A stretch of 64,000 nt of DNA from Phycomyces blakesleeanus NRRL 1555(-) (Eukaryota > Mucoromycota > Mucoromycetes > Mucorales > Phycomycetaceae). Shown one piece after another: positions 14,957 to 25,365 of the stretch. The first letter of the stretch is position 1. Every line of letters begins with the position of its first letter. The position numbers were made by a program, and so were the translations under genes. The stretch is from assembly GCF_001638985.1 (NCBI RefSeq), contig NW_017265135.1:2161223-2225222 (forward strand). The letters are read 5' to 3'. The notes under the pieces are model-generated. The model saw only the letters and a list, made by a program, of their open reading frames with translations. It ran no database searches and was not told where the DNA came from.

Positions 14957-15325
14957 ACTACTGTTAGTGGTGCTTCTGGTGGGGTAATAAACCAAATGAA
15001 TGAGACAGCCGGCCGTCCAATTGTATTCGAGGACGATTATCACACAGCCCGCTATGACCAGCTGTATGAAAAGATGGTACAACATGAAAACAATTCGAGC
15101 GTACCTCGCCCCTATTCCGAATTCAAGGACCAGTTTGGATGTTTCCAGGGCTCAGCCAATCCTTTTAGCTTGCCTAGTATTAAAAGTGATTCAGTTGCCA
15201 AAATAGTGTGTCCTCCGGGTCTGGAAGAAAATGAGCAGTACAAATTGTATTATGGCGCACCACCTGTCGAGAAGTTCCAGCATTCTTATGGAGAACAGAA
15301 TGTGTGGGCCAGTGAAGACAAATGA
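13634..15325 (+). CDS. Eisosome core protein, PIL1/LSP1 family (BAR domain)
   Basis: Three exons: 13634-13885, 13976-14039 and 14181-15325, giving 486 aa. PIL1-family BAR proteins coat the inner face of the plasma membrane and shape eisosome furrows (established in yeast). Residues about 30-280 match the Pil1 domain: KTLSMWIYEERDTL, DLGSKLVILLEKQTEVEEYY, KYQQYRQVIKSIRKREEQL, NPGSPKVTEMQTELGNLEKE, AEKTAMLAGYGKYLVDLLD. A low-complexity tail follows with a poly-Ala stretch encoded by (GCT/CTG)n at about 14930-14957 and Asn/Ser/Thr-rich segments. The second intron must use GC-AG splicing (donor GCAAGT at 14040): the GT a few bases on leaves the wrong phase for KYQQYR. The tail end (WASED) is specific to this protein. 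Introns are AT-rich microsatellites. Confidence 0.92.
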
Positions 15326-15717
15326 ACAATGATAAATTGTACCTTTTTTTTATATGTTATTTTAATTTTTGAATGAAAGTGAAAGTGATAAAATGAGCGG
15401 TTTTATTTTATTTTATTTTATTTTCCTTACTTTATATATAATTGCATATATATATATAAAAAGAAAGAAAAATGCTATAGACATTTGGTGTATAATATGT
15501 ACAAAATGAAGTATAAAGACAATTGATGAAGAGAAAAGAAAAGATAAAAAAAAATGGAGGGAAATGAGGAAGGGGGAAGAGGGAGGGGGTGGGTTCTTAA
15601 TGTTTTGGTCTTGTTATTTTTTGGGTACAATTTACATATATATATATATGAGTGGGTGAGTGAGTGAGTATGATATTGCATGATATGGTATGGTATGTGT
15701 CTTATGTGCTGCGTGTA
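15326..15717. other. Convergent intergenic region with (ATTTT)n, AT and purine-rich tracts
   Basis: The 3' flanks of the PIL1 gene and of the small minus-strand gene at 15718. It holds (TTTTA)n near 15400-15425, an AT run at about 15447-15458, a GAGG-rich purine block near 15555-15590 and a (GAGT)n tract near 15650-15670. No gene was seen. Confidence 0.5.
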
Positions 15718-15960
15718 TTAAAGGGATTGTATGTTGACAACGACGTGCATTAGATCTCGGTGGTGGGCAGAAAAGTGTAAGTTGATCCATTTGTAGACAA
15801 AGGCACCGTGTATACGGACCAGTAGTTTTTCAGAGCATATGGGACAGGTACGATAAGAATATTTTGTTGATGGTTTGTGGGAGTGTTTTTGCTGAGAGCG
15901 TATTAAGGGAATGGAGTGCTTGCGGACCAGGGAAGGTAAAGTGAATGGACAGATGGACAT
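15718..15960 (-). CDS. Small zinc-finger-like protein of unknown function
   Basis: Single-exon frame of 80 aa from the ATG at 15960 (another in-frame ATG at 16047 would add an AT-rich, less plausible N-terminus). The C-terminal half is well ordered: a CPIC knuckle at about residue 39, then GAFVYKWINLHFSAHHRDLM, giving C-x2-C and H-x3-H-H spacing that could bind one zinc ion. The N-terminal half is basic (KHSHKPS). I do not recognise a named family. GC content and amino-acid composition are higher and more protein-like than the flanking repeats, which is the reason for calling it. The gene is surrounded by microsatellites; no intron is needed. Confidence 0.55.
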   Translation of the reverse strand: MSICPFTLPSLVRKHSIPLIRSQQKHSHKPSTKYSYRTCPICSEKLLVRIHGAFVYKWINLHFSAHHRDLMHVVVNIQSL

Positions 15961-16891
15961 GATGTGACTTTGAATAGGTAAGGTAGAGGAAGGTAGATGA
16001 AAGTAAAGGTAAAAGAATGAAGGTTTTGTTTTTAGAAAAAGAAGCAAGTAAAAATGGGTACCTTTTTATTGATTTATTTTGTACTTGTATTTATACTTTT
16101 TTTTTATGTTTAATATATATTTATTTTTGTACCTATGTATGTCTAATATGTTTGGGTTTGTGTTTGTGGGCGTCAAGAACCTTGTTGCTCTTTTGTGTGT
16201 GTGTGTGTACGTAAGTATATATATATATATGTGTGTGTGTATGTATGTATATCTGTATATCTATTCTAAACCAAGGAATAAAGCCAATGATAAAATAAAA
16301 TCTAAACAGCACGGGGTGATATTCCAAAATGTACAAAGCCAGGGCTGTGTAAGCAAATACAGTACAAAGGATATGACACTAATGTAGTTTGAACGTGTAG
16401 AACCCAAAAGAATATGATGTATGATGTATATTCAATATACTACTTGTGAATTCAATAACAAATCGTCCATTTTGAATAATTTCAGTCTTCTAAAGTACAC
16501 ATATAAATTGCATGTCTATGTTATCATTGATGTCATTGTGTGTACTCTTTTGTAGTTGAAATAATACATGGCTACACACAGCGTACACACAACGTATACA
16601 CAGAGTACACACAGCGTACACACAGCGTACACACAGAGTACACACAGAATACACACAGTATGGGTATAAATTTACAGATATATTTTTATATATATATATA
16701 TATAAAGTACAAAAATAATAGTAGCAATTCATTTATGATCGAATCTATTCTTTCATTATAAAAGTGAACAAAAAAAACTTGCTTATAAACAAATAACACA
16801 CAAAATACACAGCCTGGCTTTTGATGACCAATAAAATTAAAAAAGAAAAGTTTCAGTGATAAGGTAAAAATAAAATTATATGATCATTTAC
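15961..16891. other. Repeat-rich intergenic region upstream of the zinc-finger-like gene
   Basis: It contains GT/TA microsatellites (about 16190-16260) and an 11-bp minisatellite (described separately). Open frames here are low-complexity and change identity every few codons. One minus-strand frame near 16310-16430 is open but hydrophobic and unsupported. Confidence 0.5.
16573..16662. repeat. 11-bp tandem minisatellite
   Basis: About eight copies of an 11-bp unit with consensus CACACAGCGTA, varying at two or three positions (GCG, ACG, GAG, GAA). The period is exact with no indels over about 88 bp. As 11 is not a multiple of three, it rotates through all frames, so the ORFs crossing it are artefacts. 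Confidence 0.85.
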
Positions 16892-16987
16892 CTTGTGAAA
16901 CTAGCGGAGTGCCCAAAGGGTGTGTTGTATGTAGCATCCGTATTTTCGTTAGGATAAATTTCACCAGAATCATCTCTAAGCACAGGT
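16892..16987 (-). CDS. Orphan coding exon, unidentified gene
   Basis: A 96-nt minus-strand segment reads without stops in one frame (RPVLRDDSGEIYPNENTDAT, then YNTPFGHSASFT). It is bounded by an AG acceptor (AAACAAG) and a GTAAAT donor, entering and leaving in phase 2. Composition is protein-like and unlike the AT-rich flanks. A possible terminal exon begins after the CAAAAG acceptor near 16817 and ends in a hydrophobic stretch. Upstream exons were not found. It may be part of a real multi-exon gene or a remnant. Confidence 0.35.
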
Positions 16988-18052
16988 CTTGTTTAATAAA
17001 GAATATAAATGGTATACACATATAACAGTGCTTTCGTTTCTTTTTTCTTTTTTGCTTACAATGAATTGTGTTGTATTCAATACAAAATCCTCCTTTATTT
17101 TCATCCTTTATTTTTTTTTCTTACTATAAATCTAAAAATACTCAGACTCTTGACCAATAGAACACAAAGCAAGACAAGGGTTCAGAACATTAAAATCGAA
17201 TTAAACATCTATAATATTTTAACCAAGCTGTTTCATATTCTATAATAGAATCAATTGATTAATAAATCGAAAGGGGCAAAGATTCCAAATACAGATTAGC
17301 AAACTGGCTATCATAAATAAATATATATTACAGTGTGTAATGGTCCTTTAATTATTATTATTATTATTATTTAATATAAAAAAAATATTCTTTTTGGTAA
17401 GAAACCAGTAACCCAAAAACAAAAACAAAAAAAAACCAATTATGTTAGTGTGCGTGTGTGTGGGAGTGGGGAGTGGGGAGTGGGTATGGGAGTGGGTATA
17501 AGTGGGGGATATGAGTATAAGATATATTAATGCATTGTATCCTATTGGAAGCGTCCATTCAAAAAAAACAATAGTACAATAGTCATAACCTATTAAAATT
17601 GATCTTGATCACAAGTTTCAAAAAATAAAAAATTCACCATGCCAACAAAACACAAGGAACCATCCTGTCATTATTGTTCTAGAAAAACCATGGCAAATAA
17701 AGAGAAATTGCTATAGTTACTTGATTCATTAAAGACAAAAGAAAAAGCGTAACTGATTCAAATATACCAATACATTACATTGTGTACATTGTATATTGAA
17801 TATATAGTACTTTATATAAGTAAATTATATTTATTATTATTAACAATAAAAAAAGGTACAATAAAAAAAAGCAATAAAAAATTGAAATTGAAAGGGGAAA
17901 ACTAAAGAAATTTGTTTGAAAAAAGTATGAATTATTTACAGAAAGGACAATAATGTATAATATACATGAATATATATATATATATAAAGGGAGGAAAGAG
18001 GGTATAGACCAAAGAAATGTTGTTTAGATCTGCTTGTGCTTCTTTTCTTTCT
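16988..18052. other. AT-rich intergenic region
   Basis: AT-rich sequence with (TTA)n at about 17350-17372 and a GGGAGTG tract near 17460-17500. A 25-codon plus-strand frame at 17639-17716 has a CHYC knuckle but no supported splice sites. No confident gene. Confidence 0.5.
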
Positions 18053-18358
18053 TTAACTCCATGAGCTGGAGACAAGGTCTTTTTGCATAAAATCATCAAC
18101 AGACACCTTGGAGATACCAAATACAGTGCTAGACCGTCTTCTTCCTCGGCTGTCAACGTTCTGAATCCCAATCGCTTCGGTCACAGATGGTCGGCGTGCC
18201 TCAAGAGCCGTAGGTTGTAGAGAGTGAGACCGTGTCAGATGAACCCCATTTTCGTCTTCGACATCTGAATTCTTCTGTTGAGCAGAAGGGCCTTTGGTTG
18301 TGTCAGGGTGCGGCTTGCTGATTTGGTCGCGAATGGAAGTAATGATACGAGAGAACAT
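18053..18358 (-). CDS. Small hypothetical protein, Ser/Arg-rich
   Basis: Intronless frame of 101 aa starting MFSRIITSIRDQISKPHPDT. The N-terminus is amphipathic. The middle is polar and disorder-prone (Gln/Asn/Ser/Glu). A basic phosphorylation-type motif RGRRRSST precedes a compact C-terminus (VFGISKVSVDDFMQKDLVSS, ending WS). The local base composition is much richer in GC than the flanks, and the codon pattern resembles neighbouring real genes. I do not recognise a characterised family, so no function is assigned. Transcription runs toward the small gene cluster at 16-17 kb; the upstream flank (18359-18420) is AT-rich and promoter-like. Confidence 0.7.
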   Translation of the reverse strand: MFSRIITSIRDQISKPHPDTTKGPSAQQKNSDVEDENGVHLTRSHSLQPTALEARRPSVTEAIGIQNVDSRGRRRSSTVFGISKVSVDDFMQKDLVSSSWS

Positions 18359-18898
18359 TTTGTCTTGTCTTTAATTGAATTGAACTGAATTGAAATCAAA
18401 TGTTTTTTGAACTTTTAAAACTTTTTGGATTTTTTAGAGTGTTTTGTTGATTGGATAAGCTTTGGTTATTGTTTGGTGGTGTACTTTGGATGTAATAAGA
18501 ATGAGAAAAAGAGTTGGAGATTTAGTCAATTTTTGAGTTGTTTTTATAGCCAAAATAATTTAATACATAATAATAATAATAATAATAATCTATTTAAAAG
18601 TATAAAATAAATAAATAAAATAATTAAAATTAAAATTAAAATTAAAATAAGCCGGCCAGCTGTTTAAGGCAACTCAAATGAACCAATAAACACCCAATCT
18701 TGGCGTTGATTCAAGAATCAAAAGAAAAAAAAACTACACCACAAATGAACAAAGGTGGGTTTCAATTCAATTTCAATTTTATTTTTTTTATTTTTATTGT
18801 TGAAAAAAAAATCGAAGTATATGATGTGTGTTTATAGTACGAAAAGGTTCTAGTATATAAAAATAAATAAAGAAAAAACATCAGAAATCATAAAGGTT
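18359..18898. other. AT-rich intergenic region
   Basis: The upstream flank of the 18053-18358 gene and the downstream flank of the GT61 gene. It has (AAT)n at about 18570-18590, (AATTAAA)n near 18615-18648 and poly-A/T runs. A GC-rich GCCGGCCAGC patch occurs at about 18650. No gene was seen. Confidence 0.5.
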
Positions 18899-20925
18899 TT
18901 ACTCGATCCAATTGCCTTGAGGTTCCCCTATTTTATCAGGCCAGGCCTTCATTCTCCCCTCAAGCTGAGATCCATACACAACCGTCTCGAGTGCCCATTC
19001 GCAGGCATCACCACAACATTTCTTAGCGTCACATATCATACGATAGTCTGCGTTTTCATGCTCAAATTCGCTCATTTCTCTCAATGTCCGTTCCAGGAAT
19101 GGCATCAGACGCGCCACATTCACCTTTCTAGGCGTGTCTTTGAGATAGCTTGATATCCCTTCCACAAGTCTTGCCTCGTCATCTTCTCTGTATATGTGTC
19201 TTTCTTTCAACCGCGCACGATAACAGTCCCGAACCAACACCCCGTTCTCCCAAGCCAGACAGCCCTGGATCTCCTCTTCGGATGGAATCATTGGAAATTT
19301 GTATATGTTTCTCATCTTGTCAAACAATTTGCGGTCAATTTCTGTACATATATCTTCATGGCACTAGTAGCATTATTAGTTAATTAATAATTCAATCTAT
19401 CAATGAATAAAGATATACATATAACCCGCCTGTCTTTCTAAAATAAAAAATAATAATAATAAAAAATAATATTGTACTTGCCTCAAAGTTGTAGAACCGT
19501 CTTCCCATAGCGGTCATAACAAAATGAAACCATATTTCTTGGTAGCCTCGTCCATCAATACTCAGCACAACTCCATTGTCTTTCATAAATAAAGCCGCAG
19601 CTTCCTGCGATCCATGCGGGGTCAACAACACATCGGTGTGTTCAAGTAAATAGGCTGAACTGGCCAATGAGCATCCTTCATCAAAGTCAATCTCATTAAT
19701 CACGTAATGTATCCCCAGCGTCGCATTGGTTCTCTGCAGAGCTGCTATAACCTCGGGGATATTGGTAATGTGGCGCGATCGTCGATTGATAATTGCAATT
19801 GTTCTCTCTACCGGCGGAAGTGCTCCATCTCCACTACCGTTGGCTAGCGTAGGTCGAACAAAAGTAGTCTTCATGTTACGAACGCAGGCCAATCCTTGGT
19901 CTTGGCTTTTGGCAATCACATTGGTGTCCCACAAATGTTGGTGCACAAGATTTCCTAGTGTATCTGCACGGAAAGCGGCATATTCTTCGGCTAAAATTGG
20001 AGTGTGGCAGTAGCTTGTCAACGAGCAGGCCAACCCAGATCCGACAACTGCCTTTGCAAAGCAAATGGGTTGGTGTGGTAGGAGCATCTGTTGGTCCGTA
20101 GAAAGAGCAGACCCTTGTCGCACAATGTCTTTTCCGTCGGTCATTATTCTGGTGGTCAGTAGAGGTGCACCATGGTCGTCCTGCATAGCTACATGGGCAC
20201 GATATGTCCAACTGGTACGCTTGGCTTGATGGTTTCGCATTGTTCTACCAGATAATAATAATAATAATAACAATTAAAATAGTATTATTATTATCATTAT
20301 CATTGTTGTTACTATTGCTGCATTTGTGGAAATATTTTTATTATGTTTATTTTATTTTATTTTAGTTATTACTTGTAAAGAGGTATCAGGCCATTAAAGA
20401 GCATGTGTGCATAATGTCTGGGAGAATATAGTCCGTACACAAACAATGTGTCGCTCATTAGTGGGGTTGGACTAGAGTCTAGAGAACTGCGCCTTTTGAT
20501 AGCTGGTTCAAAATACCAGTCTGCCATGGTGTCGGCATTGATTACATTGACTTTAAATGGTTCTACAATAGCATCATCATCAACAACTATGAATCCACCT
20601 ACACACAGTACATTATATTAATATATTAAATATATATATATGTATATACACATAAATTTTATCATTTTTTTTCTTTTGCTTCACCTGTTTGGGCATCAAT
20701 GCATAGATTCTCGACAATGCAAGACTTGTGCCTGTCAGAACCAGTACACTCCCATTTTGCATTTGGAATGTGATTAAGGGGTAAAGTAACATGAGCATAA
20801 CCTTTCATTCGTAGTGGCTGATCATCTAATGTCTGTAAATGAAATACATAGTATAACACACACAGTAAACTGATGATTCCTAGAGAGATTACAAGTTGCC
20901 TTGTTCTTCTATGAAAAATCATCAT
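18899..20925 (-). CDS. GT61-family glycosyltransferase, type II membrane protein
   Basis: Four exons: 20925-20685, 20598-20373, 20244-19482 and 19363-18899, giving 564 aa. A short basic N-terminus (MMIFHRRTRQ) is followed by one hydrophobic anchor (about residues 11-28), typical of a Golgi/ER type II enzyme. The lumenal domain carries GT61 (DUF563) features: VVDDDAIVEPFKVN, SPRHYAHMLFNGLIPLYK, ERTIAIINRRSRHITN and the C-terminal block VLLTPHGSQEAAALFMKDNG with IWFHFVMTAMGRRFYNFE. Family members include EOGT, plant xylosyltransferases and fungal O-mannan or wall-glycan enzymes; donor and acceptor cannot be told from sequence. The intron between NFE and CHEDICTE uses a GC donor (GCAAGT at 19481), because the nearby GT gives an immediate stop. 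The Cys-rich C-terminal region suggests disulfides. Confidence 0.88.
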
Positions 20926-23164
20926 TACTGTCTCGCTCTCTCTCGCTCTCTATCGTTCCTCTTTTTTTTTTTTTTACAAAAAAAAATTATATATAAAAAT
21001 ATATATATAAATGAGTGTGTAGTATGTATAACTTTTTTTTTCTGTCCTTTTTCATTTATTTTTATATTATTATTATAAAAATATATATTGATTTTTTATA
21101 ATAAGCCAAGAAAAAGGATAGATCTGAGCGCTCGTTTTAGATATTTTGGCTTATATATATTTATTGTGGGGATACGATTAATCTTGATTCTCCGAGTATT
21201 CTTGGTTACAAAGTGTTGAAGGCTTTGATTTTATCTTAAAAGCATATATACACACACACAAAGAGAGAAATAGACAGGCACATATTTTAGTAGTAAAGAA
21301 GTTATATTAAGGCCAAGAAAGAGGTGCTTTAAAGAAAGAAAAGGGTTTTGAATTTTTGGAGTCTAATTTTTCTTAGCATTATATTTAAGAAATGCCATAC
21401 TCATATATGTATATTATATGTAAAAGGTTTCGACCGCTTCACAGCAGCAGCAGCAGTAAATAAATAAATAACTATCTAGATTTATGTATGGCCTTTAGGG
21501 GGGAGGGGAGCACAAACTGTAAACGAATGATATGTTTTTGAGAATCATGAAATCGCATACAATCCAAAGGCAGATTTGGCCGTGGTTAATTTTAACACAC
21601 CTTCTGAACTCTAGGCCAGATAAATTACAATTTAATGAGCGTGTCAGATAATCTAATTTATAGTTAACATGATCATCCTTTAACATTTACAATATGTCAA
21701 AAAGGGAAAGAGAAGACAAGAGACGATTTGAGATACTTGAACAGAGCTGAGTAAATATACATCATCTCTAAATCTTACAACTAGAACGCAACAAGAAAGG
21801 TAGAGAATGTTTCGTATAGACCCACCTCCACTTCCTTACACAACACGTACTAGATCGATAGTTAGTTATAGTGAAGTTTGAAACAGATATTCAGATCATT
21901 TGCATGAATTGATGTCACCAAATAGATGTGGGGAAGCTAAAGGTGGAATAAAATATATACATATATGTACTGGTAGCTAAAACCAGCTGACTGGAAGGTT
22001 TGGTGTACAGCGAGGTAGAGTAAGAACACCAATGAGACAAAACGATGTCCAAAGAACTTCATTTGAATGGGATTGAAATTCATATATTTGTATAAAAAAT
22101 ATACAAATTAAGATCCGTTATATCTTATTTTATTTTAAGCAAAATAATAATAATCTTTAGTCAATTTTTGGGGTCGAGAAGACCTAAACCACATCTTGTA
22201 GCTGTGCTTGACATCGAAGCTCCTTTGACCGGAATACCAAATCTTTAGAGTAAGATCCTTTTTTTTCATAGACAGACAAAAGAGATATATACACTCCAGG
22301 ATGTACGTCAAGTACGTTTTCTTTTTCTTAGCTAAACTAGACATTCAAAAACCACCGAAACTTTAAATATTTATAATATTTCTTACATAAAGAAAGAAAG
22401 TAAAACAACAGTGTAGTCTTAACATCCTAAATAAATAACAAATAATTCCAGGTGGAAGCCAAGTGCTTCAAATAATCTTTTTGATTTTTACACAATTCCC
22501 TCTACACTGCGTGTTTCGAATAGTAGATCGTGTATAATTTATATTTGATTTTAATCATGTACTTGATAGATTTCCAAATGTGTTTGATTAGGTCGAGACT
22601 TGGACTTTGGGGTGGCCAGTTATTCAAAAGTTAAAGCCCATTCTTCTTCTTTTTTCATGCCTTAGTATGGCAGCTTGAATTGGCTTCTTGTAGTTTAAAA
22701 CATCCCCAGCTTTTTCTTTAGAAAAAAAATGTGAAAGGATGCTTAAATTTCTTACAGTCGCGTGGATAGGCAGAGTAAAAAAAATATATTACAATATTGA
22801 AGTGACAATTTAAACTTCAACAAAAGTAGACTCTCTAAAGAAAATAGGGAAAAAAAACAAATAAATACCAGTTCAACTTGACATGTCGTGTCTTGGCTTA
22901 TAATTTCGGTTTAGGAAAAGGTCTATAGACTTTATTAGATATTAATAATAGTCTATGAGTGATTGATCGGGTAACTTGTTTACATTTTTTACTAGTAAAA
23001 TCGAGACAAACTTTCTGTTAAAGTGTGTAGAACACTGGAGAGTAAAAATTGTTACAGATTTTGTTTTTTTTTCTTAGGACTTTTAACTTTGCACATTTCA
23101 TATATATAACCAAAAAGCAATAGTTGTATGATAAAAATATGATTATAAAGGTCAAATTCAACTG
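20926..23164. other. 2.2-kb gene-poor region with a transposase relic
   Basis: The first 200 bp are the GT61 promoter, with CTCTCG tracts and a T-rich run. Microsatellites thin out here. Two open minus-strand frames (21686-21495 and 22344-22135, the latter beginning MSSLAKKKKTYLTYILE) and a short plus-strand frame at 21807 (MFRIDPPPLPYTTRTRS) look partly coding, but have no family match I know and no supported splice partners. The Tc1/mariner relic at 22555-22715 is listed separately. Confidence 0.5.
22555..22715 (-). mobile_element. Tc1/mariner transposase relic (C-terminal fragment)
   Basis: On the minus strand, 22632-22557 reads LLNNWPPQSPSLDLIKHIWK and continues SIKYM. This is the diagnostic Tc1/mariner segment WPPQSPDLNPIEx-W-x-LK around the last catalytic acid. 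Here the DLNPIE core has become SLDLIK, so catalytic residues are altered. Just upstream, in a shifted frame, AAILRHEKRRRMGFN fits the preceding helix and is broken by a stop. No intact ORF or terminal inverted repeats were seen. It is a decayed copy. Confidence 0.75.
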
Positions 23165-23523
23165 CTAACAGGTTCCTCCTCCCCCTCCTCCTCCATCGCA
23201 ACCGGTTGCGCAGCTGCTACTTCCCGAGTCCGAAAAAGTAATAAAAGCTCCAGCGGCAAAACTACCGAGAAAAGCACCTGCTTGAATAAGATCTCCAGAT
23301 TGATCATAAGATTCTTTAAGAGACTTCTTGGGGTGTCTTTTATCTTTTTTCCCTTTTTTATTATATGATTCGACTAAAGTTATACAATCATATTTTTCTT
23401 ATTAGCGTGATTTTTCATAGCTCTGAGCGTTCCTGGGGGCATTTTATTTTATTTTAATAGCCTACGTTTATGACCCCTTTGGTTCTTTAAAGCCTTCTGC
23501 TGTTTTGACGATGAGTTTCCCAT
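23165..23523 (-). CDS. Small putative N-myristoylated protein with Gly/Cys-rich tail
   Basis: Two exons: 23523-23466 and 23397-23165, joined by a 68-nt GTAGGC...AATAAG intron, giving 96 aa with phases matching exactly (58 + 233 nt). The N-terminus MGNSSSKQ fits a myristoylation signal (Gly2, Ser at positions 5-6, Lys7). A basic segment follows (QKALKNQRGHKQK; later NKKGKKDKRHPKKSLK), then a hydrophobic Ala/Gly/Phe helix (LIQAGAFLGSFAAGAFITF), and a tail SSSCATGCDGGGGGGGTC. Acyl group, basic patch and hydrophobic helix together suggest a peripheral or membrane protein (inference). The Gly/Cys-ending tail resembles those of several uncharacterised fungal small proteins. I do not know a function. 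It is easy to miss because neither exon forms a long ORF from an ATG. Confidence 0.7.
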
Positions 23524-24912
23524 ACTTAATTGATAAGTGATTTTGATAAAGGTGAATAAATCGAGATCGACTTCTTTTATACAAAACTCAATAATTTTTT
23601 TTATGCAGCTGATTGATATCTCCTAAAGTTATTACCTTGACATATTTGTGCCCAAAGTTTATGGTAGTTAATTAAAGTTCTTAGTGTACGACGTATATAT
23701 ATATACCATTTTAATAAACATCTTAAAAAGAATATATAAATATATATCAAGTAAATACATTCACTATGCTCAAATATAAAATAAAGCATCTTTATCTTGA
23801 ATCAATCTTGAGTTTTTAAATGTTAATGATACATACTGATTTTTTTTTGTGTCGTGAATAAGTAAAAAGTAATAGCTCGATATTTTATTACGCTGTGTGT
23901 AGATCAAATACAAAGAGTGTGGAATATTCTTATTTCCTTCGAAATTGCTCAGCATTCTATCCAGAAATAGCTATAATAGATGGAAACCCGTCATCTTTTC
24001 TTGGCATATTTAATAAAGTGCTCATATTTTCTATTTGAATTGAATTGCTTTTTTTTCTTAATAATAATATATATATATATATATATGTATTTAAGTGTTT
24101 TGCTTGATCAGGAGCAGACAAAATATTATCTGGAATATTCAGAATGTTCATGTTATAAAGCATGTTACCTTGCAAGTATTTCCTTTTAGAACACTTTTAT
24201 TTTCTATTACCACTACGGGAAACAAGAGCGATTTCAGAGGCAACTTCATAGGATTATATTTGACACCCTCACTATCTTAAAAGGTGACATTACTTTTGAA
24301 CCACAATAATAGAAAAGAGATCAAGAAAAATTGAAATTGAAACGTATTTATCTATAAATGTAAAAAAGGGGATAAAAGAAATAGTGCTCAATCAAAATCC
24401 CACTTTAAAGCACACTTTAAATCCCGGAAAAGCTTGCAAAAAATCGTCTTTTTTTTTAATACCTATTATGTAATGTAAACCAATATATATAATATCAAGC
24501 TTTAATAGCTGATGCTTCTGTCAAGAGCAGCAACTGTAGTTTAAATTAATTTAAGGTTGAGGAGCATATATATCTATGAATAAGAAAACTGTGTCTTTAT
24601 ACCAGATCAAATATCTTACAAATTGTGCTAATATTTAGTAATCGCCACATACACACACACATATATATGAGATAAAGCCATGTTTGCTTTTAAATACTAG
24701 TCAAATCATTAATAACAAAAGCAACATTTTTTTCTATGGAATTATAAACCACAGTAGCATTTATGGTGCCTAAAGTTTACCATTGTGCATTTGACAAGCC
24801 ACCCAATCCTATTTAAAAATGCGCCGTCACTGACAAGCCATTTTGAAAGTGAAAGGTCTGGTGCTCATTTTTTTCTTGTCATTTCGCGACACCCAACACA
24901 TCCACACACTCC
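23524..24912. other. AT-rich intergenic region between divergent genes
   Basis: The region lies between the small minus-strand gene and UTP12. AT-rich with a (TA)n run at about 24067-24087 and a short CA run near 24650. The last 130 bp before UTP12 turn GC/CA-rich (CACCCAACACATCCACACACTC), as expected for its leader. No gene or RNA was recognised. Confidence 0.55.
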
Positions 24913-25331
24913 ATGGTTAAAGCCTATCTTCGTTACGAGGCACTTGCCAGTTTTGGTGTGATTGCCTCCTCTTTGGCAAACATTTTGTACGATTCTACCG
25001 GAAAGCTTGTGATTGCCCCTGCCCTTGAAGAAGTGCTCATTTGGGATCTCAAGAAGGGTACTCAGGTGCGTTTTGGCCACATGAATCCTCCCCATAGACA
25101 TCACCTGGCCTTTTCTTTATTTTTTATTTTTGCATGTGTGCATGTTTAGCTCATAAAATCTAAATTTCAAATAGGTTGGAAAATGGAGAGAACCCGGAAA
25201 CAAAGCCGAAGTAACATGCATTGCAAAGAGTCCGAACAAGAAAGATTATGCTGTCGGGTAAGTTAACCGATCAAGCGATCGGTCGATCGATCGCCATCAA
25301 TTTACCAAGATTTTTTCTTCTAAATTCTCAA

Positions 25332-25365
<34 letters not shown>

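Noticed and set aside
17639..17716. 25-codon ORF with a CHYC knuckle (MPTKHKEPSCHYCSRKTM)
   Set aside because: Too short, followed by an in-frame stop with no donor site, and no partner exon nearby.
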